In this document: positions 33,546 to 45,732 of the stretch, one piece after another | Layout of the letters: each line of letters opens with the position of its first letter | Numbering within the stretch: position 1 is the first letter of the stretch | DNA from: Corbicula japonica | Lineage: Eukaryota > Mollusca > Bivalvia > Venerida > Cyrenidae | Length of the DNA: 64,000 bases | Assembly: GCA_038501625.1 (NCBI GenBank) | Contig: JAZAYU010000015.1 | Coordinates: forward strand, 9,074,991-9,138,990 | Direction: 5' to 3' | Translations under genes and position numbers: made by a program | Notes under the pieces: generated by a model | What the model saw: only the letters and a program-made list of their open reading frames with translations | Databases searched by the model: none | Told to the model about the DNA's origin: nothing

Positions 33546-34098
33546 GTTATCATCACTGCATGACATCGAGAATTTGCATGATAAATTCGAATAAACTTTA
33601 CAGAATTTATCGAAGGAATATATTGATAATAACGTTGATCAGGGTTATCCGATCAACCATTTGTAGGGTTGTCCCGGTTAACTTAATAAGTAGCGTAATT
33701 AGTATTACACGGCGCCGTCACCACCTGGATTGCTCCTCAGTAGAGGCATTATCCTTTTAATATAAAGTGTCATTTACATTCGCTTTTGCAAGGTGACAAA
33801 CGAACTGGCAAACATGTCAAATGAACTTCAGGAAATGTTTTTAACGGAAAACTTTTGAAAAAGTTACCTTCAATAGTTCTTTCCAATTTCGAATAATGCT
33901 GTCTTGTGCAACAATCTTATTCCTTTGTACTTCAATTATATCTTTAACTTTAGTTTTTTCCATCTCCAGCGTTAACATTTTCTGTAGCATTTGATGATCA
34001 TAGTCAAACCGTGATGTACAAAATGGTTCATTGTCACCCAAAGTTAAAACGGGTTTTTGAACAATACTTATTACTAAGAAGAGATTTACTGCATGCAT

Positions 34099-35690
34099 CT
34101 TGCGGCGGTTCAAAACGGTATCTAGTTTCTCAATAATTATCCAACGGCAAGTCGCCTGGACATTTGCTGGAATGTTTTTAACCTATTTTCTAAGATTTCA
34201 ATCTTTATTTCCACAGTAACTCTGTTGTTTCTAAACATAAGGCTAATAAAGCCTGTTTTATCTTTAGGAATTTCAAACACAAGACTGGAATGGTTTATTG
34301 TTTATTATTGTTTATTAGAGATTTTATTTTAATGTGAACAGACCGAGGAACCTGAAAATCTTATCTTTAAATATACTCGCGACCGCCCGCAAAAAAGCTT
34401 TCATTATGTTTACTGGGAAGAAAGAAACAACTCTGTTAGCTTTTCTACCTAATATAAATAAAGTTGTATTTTTATATTATTCATTATGTTATCTTTATCA
34501 GCGACTTTTAGCAGTTATTGACGTTTCAGACTGAAGGTTATAAAACTGAGATTGGAAATCAGTCTCAAATCTTAAGCATCTGATTGGCTGAAATGGCGAC
34601 CATCCTCAGTTTTATAACTTTGGGACAAGTATGTTAAGTGCATTCTTCGAAACAGTTTTAGTGTTGCTTGATGTTGTATTAATTGTTCTAAAAGGGTTCA
34701 AGCATTTGCGTTAATTATTAAAATTGTTATTAAAAGTGCTTTTTCACTATCAGGATGAAAATATGAAGCGATTCAAATATCGAAATTTATAATATAAACT
34801 GCAGAAGACTTTTATAGCGTTACTGACGCAACAGATCCTGCAAAGTACTGATTTGTCCAAAATTTCGAGGAAATTCCCTCATATTTATTTTTTATAGGCA
34901 TTATAAAGTAGTACGATTAATATTAACACCATCTTAGACATTGATTTATTCCACCATGAACTGTGAATAGGCAGCTGGTTAGATATCTAGGGCGAGGGTA
35001 ATATGTACAAACAAGTTTATTTTTTAAACGTTATTGTGTAAATTCGATATATGTTCGTTGCATTTCTGTTTCTGTTTTGTTTCGAAAAACTTGGTATCCG
35101 AATATGAACTGATTTTGAAATTCTCCAAATCGATAATGTATGTCTAAAGATAAAATGACTCTCCGTTACTGAGTAATTTAAACTAATTTTTATACTCATC
35201 AACAATAACATTATATCATCTTTGAAGTGTTCTCACTAGTTTTCACCTCTTTACAAAGTATCTGAGGCATCGTACATGTGTTCTTACACATTCAACGTGC
35301 AAGTGAATAAAGTAGTTAATTAAACTTATAGTCGATCCTAAAACAAATCCTAAAATGTACTAATTAGACTAACGTTTCGTGGAAATTATCTCTTGTTCAG
35401 TAGTTTATAGGTATTATATACATATTGTAGAAGTACAATGACTATTAACCGCATCTGAGACATTGACGTGGATAACCCTGGTCTGTGAATATGCAGCTTT
35501 AATCTTAACGAAAAACCCACAATGATAGGAAATAAAATGAGAATCTAACGGGTTATCGCCCTAGAATTGTTTGTGAGGAAACATTTTGTCACTGTAGTTT
35601 TTATGCTAGATTCTAGATTGACTTGAAAAAGGAATAGCTATGATGTTTTAGAATAAACGATGATACTTTGTCTTATCGTTGTTAAAAAAA
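34099..35690. repeat. Upstream flank of copy F, A/E type
   Basis: No gene. It matches the flanks of A and E, not those of D, C and G, although the F intron is of the D/C/G type. Contains an FB1 remnant at 34530-34622. Confidence 0.6.
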
Positions 35691-35746
35691 GATGACCTAT
35701 CAATGCTAAATCATAACGATAGAAGCAAGATTAATTACAACTTTAA
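35690..35746 (+). pseudogene. 5' stub of the reverse transcriptase fragment
   Basis: GATGACCTATCAATGCTAAA through TTAATTACAACTTTA is identical or nearly so to 27953-28008. It then jumps to ATTTTACATTTAGTACTTG, which in the other unit lies about 1.2 kb further on (29236). The RT body and the REP1 element are deleted in this unit. Confidence 0.6.
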
Positions 35747-36299
35747 TTATTTTACATTTAGTACTTGAAAAATAGTTTCAGATGATGTTCTTTTCCTTTC
35801 TATTTTTTGGCTGCATGGGAAGGCTGTTTTTGTTCTGGTTGTAGCAATTCCTGTTAGGTATATTTCATTTAAATAATTAATCTTCAATTTAAAAACTTGA
35901 AAATGCAATAAGTTATGGAAAATAAAACACATTTTATTATTTCTTCTGAAATCTGTACACCTGCCAATCAAGACTAGTTTTAGCATTTTAAAACCCTCCA
36001 TGACAATACTGCCATGAATAAACTGGAAATATTGTATCTAATAAATAGCAGTGAATACAACGGTATGTTTTTCTGAACAATAAAAGAAATACCGGTATTT
36101 TCTTGCATAATACGTGGCTTAATTCCAAAACCAATTTATAATTAAATGTCAGAGGAATTTTTGGGAGATGAATTCCCTCACTCAAGAAAATCTGCAAAAG
36201 CCTGTAAAAGAATAAGACAAGAATGCAAAACATCATTGCAATGTATTATTTCAGCTGCATCATTGTTGAGAATGAGACTTGCAATGTTGCTAAGGTTTG

Positions 36300-39200
36300 C
36301 CGCCGGGTTAAAATTCAAAATTATTTGAAGAAGAGTGGAAAAAACGCACCGACATTAATAAATTATGGTTTGTAGGTATCATGAGATTTCAAACGAAATA
36401 TGATTCTTTTCGAAAGATCTATTTCTTTTTACTTATTATAAATTTAGATCAATGTTTGTTTAACCAACGGGTAAATTTCGAATAGCCGGCACCAGGTTAT
36501 TAAAAAAAATATAGAACATCATCCGTTGCTCTATTACTTACCTTTGAAGGTAAAATAATTATATAGTTTATTTATGTGTACTGCATTAGAGTTGCATTTT
36601 TTTGCTTCTATATGATTTTCTTTTTTTGTTAAGGTGTGGCGATTCCTGATATGCATATAATTTTTTTGGAAAAACGAAACCATTTTCTGACTGTCGGTTA
36701 AAATAATGACAGAGCCTGGTGTCTTCTGCAGCTAGCTGTTAGAGGAAATGATTCATAAACATTTCACTTATATTTTTATTGTGCCCTGTAAGAACTCGTA
36801 TCCCCTTGGGAAATTATGACATACAATTTATTTATTAGACACTGTCCAATTTGGTTATTAAGGAAAAAGAAACTCAATCAATTAATTTAGTAAATATGTG
36901 TATTTCTTTCCCTTTCGTGATTGTCGTAAACAAAAAAATTAATCACTGACTGAAAATTTTAATTCTTTTTCAGAGAAATATTTCTTAAAAAGAAAATCGA
37001 TACAAAAAAGAATATTACAATAACAGATTGTTTACGCTTTTAGCAGTTTAACAGAATTCAGAAGTAAAAACAATCTAGACGTCTATTATAATGTATAAAA
37101 GTAGTTTGTTTATGTTTTATAAACATACCATTCAGGTCTTAAAAGAAACTTTACGGTTGCCTTTAGATGACAGTCAGACAAAGTTTCCGATAAAAACACC
37201 ACAACTGACACACTGCGGTAGTAGGTTAGCAACCGCGCCACCGCAACACTACATGTACCATTATTACCGTGCCGTAGTAGGTAACCAACCGCGCCACCGA
37301 AACACTACCATTACTACAGTGCCGTAGTAAGAAACCAACCTCGCCACCGCAACACTGCGTTTCCTACCCTTAATGAAACGATGCGCAATTTACGACTACA
37401 CACATATGATTATTATGTGACGATGAAAGTAATGCCGTTTGTATTACTTAGAAAAGTTCCATTTTCATCTATTTCAACATCTATTTCAACATCACAGTAG
37501 CGTTGTTTGTGCCGTGTGGCGGCTGTAAAAAGTCTCCCCGTACATTCAATCAGTGCTGTTATCAATTACGTCCTTTGAAGGTCGTTGAGCACGATATTTA
37601 TGTACAATGTTAATAGTACTTTTAAAATTACCTTTGTTTTAATATTTCGACCAGTTTTGAGATGGATGGTTTAAATTTCCCAGCCAGTATAGATTTGGAT
37701 ATTGTTCAATCACCCCCAAGGATATACTTCCTGCTTTTTAAATTTTGCCTTTGGCGTTGTCTGTGATATGCAGGATTTATATTTATATGAAATGGGAGAA
37801 TCTTCAGCAGACTCATTAACTTAAACGTTAATGAATAGAATGGTCGGTGATATGATAGTGTACATTACCGTCCGACATTTACGGCGTCTCTGAAATGAAA
37901 AGATGGTTAAGGTATATACTCAGGGGAGCTGAGTTATTGAATTGGTCTGTCCACGGAATGGGAAGACCATTAAGTGAAGTTGCTAATGCCATATTTAGTG
38001 AAAATGCACTCTGAAAATAATGTGCATCCATCACTTCATAAGAGATGTTTCCAGAATATGTAATCTTTAAAAGTATATGGCAAAGACATAATATAATTAA
38101 ATCAGTGTCAAACAACTCAATATGTTATAACGCCACCTAATGTATCAGCCTACGCTAGATGTAACAGCTTAAAGTAACACACTTTTCACAAATGTAATAA
38201 ATTCCGGTGGGCTTCGAGGTAATAACATTTGTGACAAGTGTAATAAATGATTTTGGCTGTGACAAACTCAAAATTTCGGCTGCATAAAAGCCTGATAGGT
38301 CTGTAAGTTATCCAAAATTACAAATACCAGATTAATTTGTTATTCTGAATTGTTTCATTTTTATCAATGTAAAAGCAAGCTTGTATGTGGCCACTTTTTG
38401 ATGACGGTCATTATACTTTTTGACATGAAGTAATCTGCAGTGTACATTAATTTTTTTTATACAAAGCAGACTATTTTTTGTGAAAAAAATTTCAGAATTT
38501 CTAATGTTAGTTTTGCGATGTATCATCATCGAGCTGAATGGAAACTAAACTGTAACGCATACGCGATCAAATAATATTATAATAATTAAACCAAAATTGC
38601 ATAAAACTACCCGGATTACCTACACATTTCATTTATTGAATTTCCTCTGCTTAAGACAAACTTCAAAAATTATTTCCATGTAGTATTTATTATGTAATAT
38701 GTTATAAAATCCTAACAGTCATATGCTTTTCCTTTGAGCTCGTCTTCATTGCTGTCTAAAACACTGATGACCGATAAATATCATTGATTACCGTTCTATC
38801 TATTAAAGCTCTTTTACACATCCTTTTACATGTACCATGCGCTCTCACTGTCTCTCTTCCTCTTGACTGTGTGGGGAGGCTGTTTTTTTCTGAATGTGGC
38901 AATTCCTGATATGCATATTTCACTATTTTCACATTAAAAGTACAACGGCTGCCGAAAAATTCTGGCCAACACTTTTCTTAAAACAGCGTTTAAAGTTTAA
39001 CTATCCACTGGGAATAGACAATGGAACAAATAATGTTTTTGCAATGATTCTAGACTAGAAAACATATAAATACATACTTAAACTCTCGAAAAACTAATGA
39101 TGAATTTCACTCAGTTCAGAGCCGGGATGTTCTTAATTACTCAATGATGTTTTGGTCTAAACAACATTAAAACTGATAACAAAAGTAACCAAAAAAGGCA

Positions 39201-39511
39201 AATCAGAGAGGACGGGGACAAGATATAAGGACAGTTGCGAATAATAAAAGCATTGTCAGAAATTTGAATCTGTGTCTATACGTTTCGACTTTTACTCCAA
39301 GACTTTTCTTCATATGAATTAAACGTTGTGAGATTTGGAATCTTTTCTGAAATCCAGATAATTCAAACCACTATTTTAAAGTACAACATTTTATGTAAGG
39401 TCGATACCGGATACTTAATTTTTGTCTTAAAATCTAAACACATGATAAACAGAATGTCTTGTAACAGTATTCACAAAACGCCTGATTTTTTTCCAATGAT
39501 AAATACACACA
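36300..39511. other. 3' flank of copy G, no gene seen
   Basis: AT-rich, with the minisatellite and SINE tail listed separately. From about 37507 it is a close duplicate of 29797-31709. No coding exon is supported. Confidence 0.5.
37200..37365 (+). repeat. Minisatellite (about 50-56 bp units)
   Basis: Three imperfect units, each with GTAGTAGGTAACCAACCGCG-like sequence followed by CCACCGCAACACTACCATTA. It is GC-richer than its surroundings. Related units occur at 3425-3525. Confidence 0.6.
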
Positions 39512-40557
39512 TTACTTCGAACACACAGCACAAGTCAGCTCACGGCCTTGAACATATGGCGGACAACGAAGTGATCCACAACGGGCTTCTACGAAATGGA
39601 ATAGTTTTCCATTTGCGTTCTGCTCGCCTCCCTCTATTACCTCTGGCTCACCGTCTAAACAGACGAAATCCGTGGCGTAATGGCCGTCGCGGCCTCCAGT
39701 GAGATACCCATGGTACTCCAACGTCCAGCCTTCATAACACTTATTTCTAGCGGGGACCATCACGATGGCGCTTCGCCTGGTGTGACATACACAGCAGGGT
39801 ACATCGCGCTGTGCAATTGATTTTCCAAAAAAGTTATTCATATTTCTGCCATACAAACCAAGCTCATATTCTGCCCCCATACCGTGCCCCCTGTCTGTTC
39901 TGCGTCCTCATACACACTCCACAAAGGATCTTCAGGAAGACAAAGATAGCTTGAAGCAGCCCCTTGTTTGTTGTAGAATGAACCCCCGGCATAACCTTTA
40001 TACACAAGCTCCGTCATGTTCCCAGGACACGTTGTCCTTCCCCATCTTACGTACGTTGCTCCGGTTTCATCCAATATCTTAGATTTGCCGATTTTTGTTA
40101 TATTCCATTGTAGTTCGTTTCTCTTGAACTTCTCATCTGAAAACGGTTAGATATTCAATATATTTTGAACAATGTGGATGTGCATTAGTCAAAATTTCAT
40201 CTTAGTTTAAACTTAAGGATCTTGGAACTTTGTGTAAAAGAAAATACAGTAAGCGTCTACTAATGAAATTGTATTATAAACCAACATGTTTAACTACTGT
40301 CTTTAATAATGTGCGGCGTGGGGTTATTTGTAATTGAATTTCGAAGTGATGAAAAATTAATACCTTCAAAGCTCCTTAAACAAGACACATATGAAAAAGT
40401 TCAGACTCATTTCAATTGAACTTAGGCTTACGTTTTCGTAAATAGTTTTTGATGTCTTATTTGAAACTGATATTCTTATTAACCAACTTTTAGGCTGTGT
40501 ACGGAAATAGATGAAATTGGAACTTTGAAAGCCACCGAACGCGATAAATATGAAAAT

Positions 40558-40672
40558 ATTGCAGACTCGGTTTGATTGAGCCTGTTCATGGGCAGTAATG
40601 GAAATGCACATTACTGCCCACGCCGCCTAGCCCCGGGTTGAGCGCAACACAATATTTACAGTACAATTTTGA
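40558..40672 (+). repeat. REP2 interspersed repeat in the copy G intron
   Basis: TATTGCAGACTCGGTTTGAT, GGGCAGTAATGGAAATGCAC / ATTACTGCCC. The 3' part is shortened (ACCAATAAAC is missing). Confidence 0.62.
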
Positions 40673-41019
40673 TCCATCACAAGCGACGGTATGCATATGG
40701 CGTGAACATGGAACCTTCAATGCGGTATTTTAAGATTAATACCATTCCATGATCAGCGGCGTATGATGTTTTATGGCTGTGTTTTCTGTGTGTGGCGATC
40801 ACTGATATGTATATTTTATTTTTTTAGGTAATGAAAATACGCCGTTATGCCTTGACTTAAGCTCGGACTATGATTTTGTTTCACCTATTTCGTCACCTGA
40901 GTGCAAAAATGGTATACTTCCACATTGAAATAAAAATGAATTACACCGTCATTTGGCGCTCAGGTGCAAACCTTTTCTTAGTTAAAATTCACATATGGAC
41001 TTTAATTTTATAAATGATA

Positions 41020-41195
41020 TTGCCTCTACCTGCACAAATAGCGCTACTGTGAATTTCAAATGATATTGCATCTACCTGTGAGCTAACCCGCACCGACACG
41101 GCGAGAGCGCCTAGCCTTGAGATTCCGACAAAGCAACCAATTGAGCTAGCCGGGACAATCCCAAAGGAGGTTGATCGGATAGATCTGATATTCGC
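41020..41195 (-). repeat. tRNA-derived SINE in the copy G intron
   Basis: Minus-strand A box TAGCTCAATTGG; the B box has decayed to GGTTAGCTCAC. The class II-like hairpin is present. Shared position with C, D and F. Confidence 0.58.
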
Positions 41196-41732
41196 TATCA
41201 TCACTGCATGACATCGGTAATTTGCATGATAAATTCGAATAAACTTTAAAGAATTTATTGAAGGAATATATTGATAATAATGTTGATCAGGGTTATCCAA
41301 TCAACCTTTTTTAGGGTTGTCTCGGTTAACTCAATTGGTAATTGGTTTAACACGGCGTCGTCACTACAGGGATTGCTCCTCAGAAGGGACAATATCCTTT
41401 TTTATATAAATTGTCATTTACATTTGCGTTTGCAAGGTGACAAAAGACCAGGCAAAATGTCAAATGAACTTTGGCAAATTTGTTTGATGTAAAACATTTG
41501 AAAATGTTACCTTCAATAGTTCTTTCCAAATGCTGTCTTGTGCAACAATCTTATTCCTTTGTTCTTCAATTATATCTTTAACTTTAGTTTGTTCCATCTC
41601 CAGCATGAGCATTTTCTGTAGCATTTTATGATCATAGTCAAATCTCGATGTGCATATAGGTTCATTTGCACCCGAACAGTAAACTATCCGTTGCCATAGA
41701 AACAGCAGAATAGCTGCAGCTACACAACGCAT

Positions 41733-43290
41733 TTTGGAGATTCGTGAAAGAAATTCACTGTTGATAATTTTCCACTTTTATCTGACTTTCTATGAGTTTG
41801 TTTTTGTTCTGGGACAAATGTTAAACAGTACACTTACATCCTGTTTTAATTATTGTTGTTCATTACTAACTTCTTGAATACTTGTAAACAACACACGCAT
41901 TCATAAAATTAAGAGCCAAAACTAATCGTTTCATTGAGAAAGCTATTTAATAAGATTTTCACTTAACATTTTATTGGAGATGAAAGAGCAATCTCATTAT
42001 GTAATGCTGTTGTTTTGAGCTACATAATCGGTTCATTATCAATCCAAGAAGAGACGCAAAAGAAATGTTTTCCTGGAGATGTTTAAATATCCAGATAAAC
42101 ATGAGGATATTGCAAGTCAAAAATGTTAACATATAGTGACACTATAATGAGGGTTTAATTTAATTAAACTGGTTAACATTCATAAATGGGGTTTATTTTA
42201 GATACACTTATTCGGGTAGACAATATATTAGGCAGGAAATTGGTAAATATGAACCGGATTAAGAAATTAAGCATTGTAAAGATCGGCGCCTTACTAAATA
42301 ATATCATACCATTTCACTAAGAGCAGAAGAATAGGAAAAAAACCAACAAACCAAAACGTTAGGAAACATTGCCTTCACCGTTAATATCTTATTTTTTACT
42401 GTTGTTTCTTTTTCTTTCTTCACGTTCTGGACCGAAGGTAATAAAACGGAAAAATGAATTCTTACTCAGATTACAGCAATCTGGTGCCAAGGTTATAAAA
42501 CTGAGATTGGAAACCAGTCTCAAATCTCAAGCATCTGATTGGCTGAAATGGCGACTGATCGCCATTTCAGCCAATCAGATGCTTGAGATTTGAGACTGGT
42601 TTCCATGTTCAGTTTTATAACCTTAGACACTGATTGTGTTTAATTAAGCATTGTCTCAGCACAAACTAAAGGTAAGCTAAAAAACCCAGTGGCAAAATGT
42701 TTTGCTGGTAACTATTCCAAGGTGAAAACCTCTCGAATTGTTTAACACTTTTGTTAATTGTGATGTCATTTGGAAACTATCATAAAATACAGTCATGTAA
42801 TACTAAGCACATGCTTTCTATTCTACTTATTTACCTTGTTGGGAAACAACGTTTTCTGTATGTGACTATTCTTGATATGCATGCATATTTCATAGGGTTT
42901 GAAATTGGAGAATGGTTTTCGTACAAGGTTTTAACCTTGGAGTCTGCTCTGATATAAATAGTTTCCGGAAAATCTCTAGGAAATGGTATCTTATAAAGAC
43001 ATCGTTCATGTTGTTACCTATAAGAAATCTAATTGTCTTGTGTCACGATGGGAGAATGTCGCAGACAATTTATTCATTAGACATCATCGGATGTGATTGT
43101 AAAACCAGACAGCATTTCGTCCTGATTCATAAAAGACAAAGACATTTATATCCAATACAGCTTTGTTGAATTCTAAATCATTAAATCTCATATCAAGAGG
43201 TTCCTTAAGACTAAACGACAGGAGAGGTTTCGAATGGAGGAGAGGGGGAGGTTGTGTGTGTTTATAGGGGGCGGTCAGATGGTAGGCACA
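41733..43290. repeat. Upstream flank of copy G, segmental duplicate of D and C flanks
   Basis: No gene. Close copy of 9849-11400 and 17142-18640, including the FB1 element. Confidence 0.6.
42484..42630. mobile_element. FB1 fold-back MITE
   Basis: Inverted repeat GTGCCAAGGTTATAAAACTG ... CAGTTTTATAACCTTAGACA, centre GGCGACTGATCGCCATTTCA. It is the same ancestral insertion as at 10604 and 17837. Confidence 0.75.
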
Positions 43291-45730
43291 TGTTAATTCT
43301 TAAAATGACGTCATAAAGTTGAGAAGTCGACATTAATTATTATGCATTTCGCGTTAAAATAACATTATATTGTCAAAATGTGGTAAAAAAATCACTGTTT
43401 AAATTTGAAAAAAAACCCAGAAAATTTTAAATTCTTTCCAATTATAGTAACAACTAAAAATATCAAAAATTTGACAGAAGATATCTTTTCCCGTGGCCCA
43501 TACATCATCCAGAGTTTTAACATGCTTATTATGCAATAATCAAAATATTCATAAAAAGAATCGGTTAATAAAATGGGGTACGTCACGGAAAAAATGAACC
43601 ATCGGACAACTGACGTCAATCCTTGCAATGACGTGTTGCAGCAGAGCAGACGACATTATTTATTATTCTTTTCCCGGTTAAAACATGATATTTTCTGAAT
43701 GTTGAACAAAACTAACATTTCAATTATGAGAAATTAAAATATAATTGTAAGATCTTTCTAAAAATATTAACAAATAAAATGTTAAAATATATTAACGAAG
43801 AGACTTTTCCCCGTGACGTGCCTAAAATGATTTAAACGATAAAAACACTTAAATGCATACCATCATTAAGGATGGATCGAAATCGTACTGTTTATTGGTG
43901 TACATCTTGAGTTGCGCTCAACCCGGGGATTGGCGGCGTGGGTACAATGTAGTAATAAGAATTTCCATTACTGCCTATGAACAGGCTCAATCTAACTGAG
44001 CCTGCAATATTTTTATATTTGTCGTGCTCACTGGCTTTCAGAGTTCCCTTGGCATCTATTTTTGTATATTTTGCTACCATCTGTAAAAGTTTAACTAGAT
44101 TAAAGGAATACTCTTTGAATGCATGCCTCTTATTTTTGTTTTGGCAAGTTCTTCTGTCTGTTTATACATTTCCTAGTGCTTTTCATGATATTCTTTGTTG
44201 TAATATTTTTAAAATTACGTTATTGTCGCTCACGGTGGTAATTTGTTTTAGTTTAAACTCAAAATTGTAAACTCAAGGTGACGTTCATTTATCATCAGAT
44301 GCCGCCCTTACACAACAACTAAATTATACTCTTTTAGAAAAGTAAGTGTATTCATTTTCATTTTTGAAATAGGTTTGGAAATGGATTGTTCATCTCGTAT
44401 TAATGTCGCTATTCATCAAAATACGTGATTGCGACGATTACCCCCAGGACAACAATTTAGTTTTAATGCAGTAAAATGTAGTGTCAATGAAATAGCATCA
44501 TACTCATTTGCAATTAAACCATAATTCTTGTAAACATGTAATTGACGATTAAACATTTGAAGTCCTTTAAACAATAAACTTTATTAAAATATTAAATGTC
44601 TCAAAGTGGCCCATATAATGATCATTCACCAATGTTTTTTTTTTATTACAAATGTTATTTAATTTTTTTTAGCTTTTATCTTAACATTTAATACAAATGG
44701 GCGAGAAAACAATGGGCGGAACTGACCAAAAGAGATGTTTGACAGTGGATCAGAGAATACTAATCCTGTTTGTCAGAGAGAACTCCAAATGCAAAATTTA
44801 CAAAGCAGGAGGTATATCCTACATGTATACAGGTTGGCTGTACAACGAGATCTTTAAAATGTCGTGCACACATTTATATTGGAAAAATCACACGCTTCAG
44901 GTAGGTTAACTGTTTGTTTCTTAATAGTTTCTTGGCCGATTTTGATCAGATAAAGCGCACAAAACATTTTTTTAACAAGAATGTTCATCGCCATTTTACC
45001 TCCAATATCAGTCTGCTGCCTTTTACCAAAACATTCAAAGAAAAAGTTTGTTTGAAAAGTCACGTGCTATAGCTATCATGATATAGGTCTCTTAGATAAT
45101 TGTCTTAATTCAAAATAAATATCCTCCTCTAATATTTGAAATTGGTTTGGTAATTGATTTCTCCTAGTAATAATGTTGCAATTAATCAAAATACGTGAAA
45201 GCGGCGATTAAACCGATGGAAAACATTGGTTTAAATGCAATAAAGTTAAGTATTACTGAAATGGCTGTGTTCCCATTTACATAAAACCGCCGGTCTGGTA
45301 AAACATGCTTTGATTGAACAAAAGACGTTTAAAGTCCGTTTAATAACCTGCTGCATTAGAACTTTATATATTTTAAAGTGGTACGAGAATGATAAATTTC
45401 CTATGTTATTGCATATTTATACAGTATTTATTTCATGTCCTGCAATTTCAGTGCTGGAAAAAATTTGGAATACTGGCATGACGCGGATAAATATGTCTTT
45501 GGTGATATTTTAATGACATTTGAATTGTTTCTTTATTTGAAAAGATTGCATATACAAGTATCTGTTATTGTTTCATCACTTAATGGTGTTTTTTTACAAA
45601 TGAATGTTGACTAAAAATATAAATTGTACATCAGCTGATCGAAAACACCTTTTCTTGTGACGTGCTACATTTAACACACCATTTTCTTACAAAGTCAGCA
45701 AAATCAATTTAAAAAATTACTTAAATGATT
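43291..45730. other. Spacer to the right of copy G, no gene supported
   Basis: 43291-44690 repeats 13500-14900, including a minus-strand REP2 at 43890-44020. The rest is single-copy AT-rich sequence. A 70-codon frame at 44697-44909 has no recognisable feature. Confidence 0.5.
43890..44020 (-). repeat. REP2 interspersed repeat
   Basis: TGAGTTGCGCTCAACCCGGG, a diverged palindrome around TTTCCATTACTGCC, and GAGCCTGCAATATTTT. Duplicate of 14085-14215. Confidence 0.62.
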
Positions 45731-45732
45731 AG

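Larger units (their letters stand above)
31710..34098 (-). pseudogene. Copy F: recombinant short-chain collagen C4-like gene with a 1-nt exon-1 frameshift
   Basis: Exon 1 is 33868-34098 (231 nt) and exon 2 is 31710-32335 (626 nt, fully open); the intron is 1,532 nt with a GTAACT donor and a TTTTCAG acceptor. Exon 1 is a hybrid: it begins MHAVNLFLVISIVQKPVLTL as in A and E, but from about KTKVKDIIEVQRNKIVAQDS it follows the D/C/G type. One T is missing near 33891 (SIIRNWKELLK instead of SIIRNLERTIEG), so exon 2 is entered out of frame and stops within about 13 codons. Exon 2 has all eleven conserved cysteines. It differs at otherwise fixed sites (YVTWGR, TVSGAEY, MLTARNK), consistent with relaxed selection. 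The intron holds REP2, a young FB1 insertion and a SINE. Confidence 0.8.
39512..41732 (-). pseudogene. Copy G: short-chain collagen C4-like gene with two frameshifts
   Basis: Exon 1 is 41511-41732 (222 nt; MRCVAAAILLFLWQ signal peptide, GANEPICTSRFDYDH, coil) and exon 2 is 39512-40136 (625 nt); the intron is 1,374 nt with a GTAACA donor and a TTTTCAG acceptor. Exon 1 lacks 10 nt relative to D, so it ends ...IVAQDSIWKELLK in the wrong phase. Exon 2 lacks one base in a C-rich run near 39877: the frame reads TVWGQNMS where TVWGAEYEL is expected, and the remainder is open only in another frame. Apart from these, the domain is closely similar to F and ends CAVCSK. Two independent frame lesions make this a pseudogene unless the 1-nt loss in the homopolymer is a sequencing error. 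Confidence 0.8.

Noticed and set aside
37091..37327. 78-codon frame with His/Thr-rich end
   Set aside because: Its C-terminal half is the minisatellite at 37200-37365.
37200..37365. CRISPR-like array
   Set aside because: Only three imperfect, directly abutting units without unique spacers, in eukaryotic DNA.
44697..44909. 70-codon plus-strand frame next to copy G
   Set aside because: Short, no domain, no splice support.
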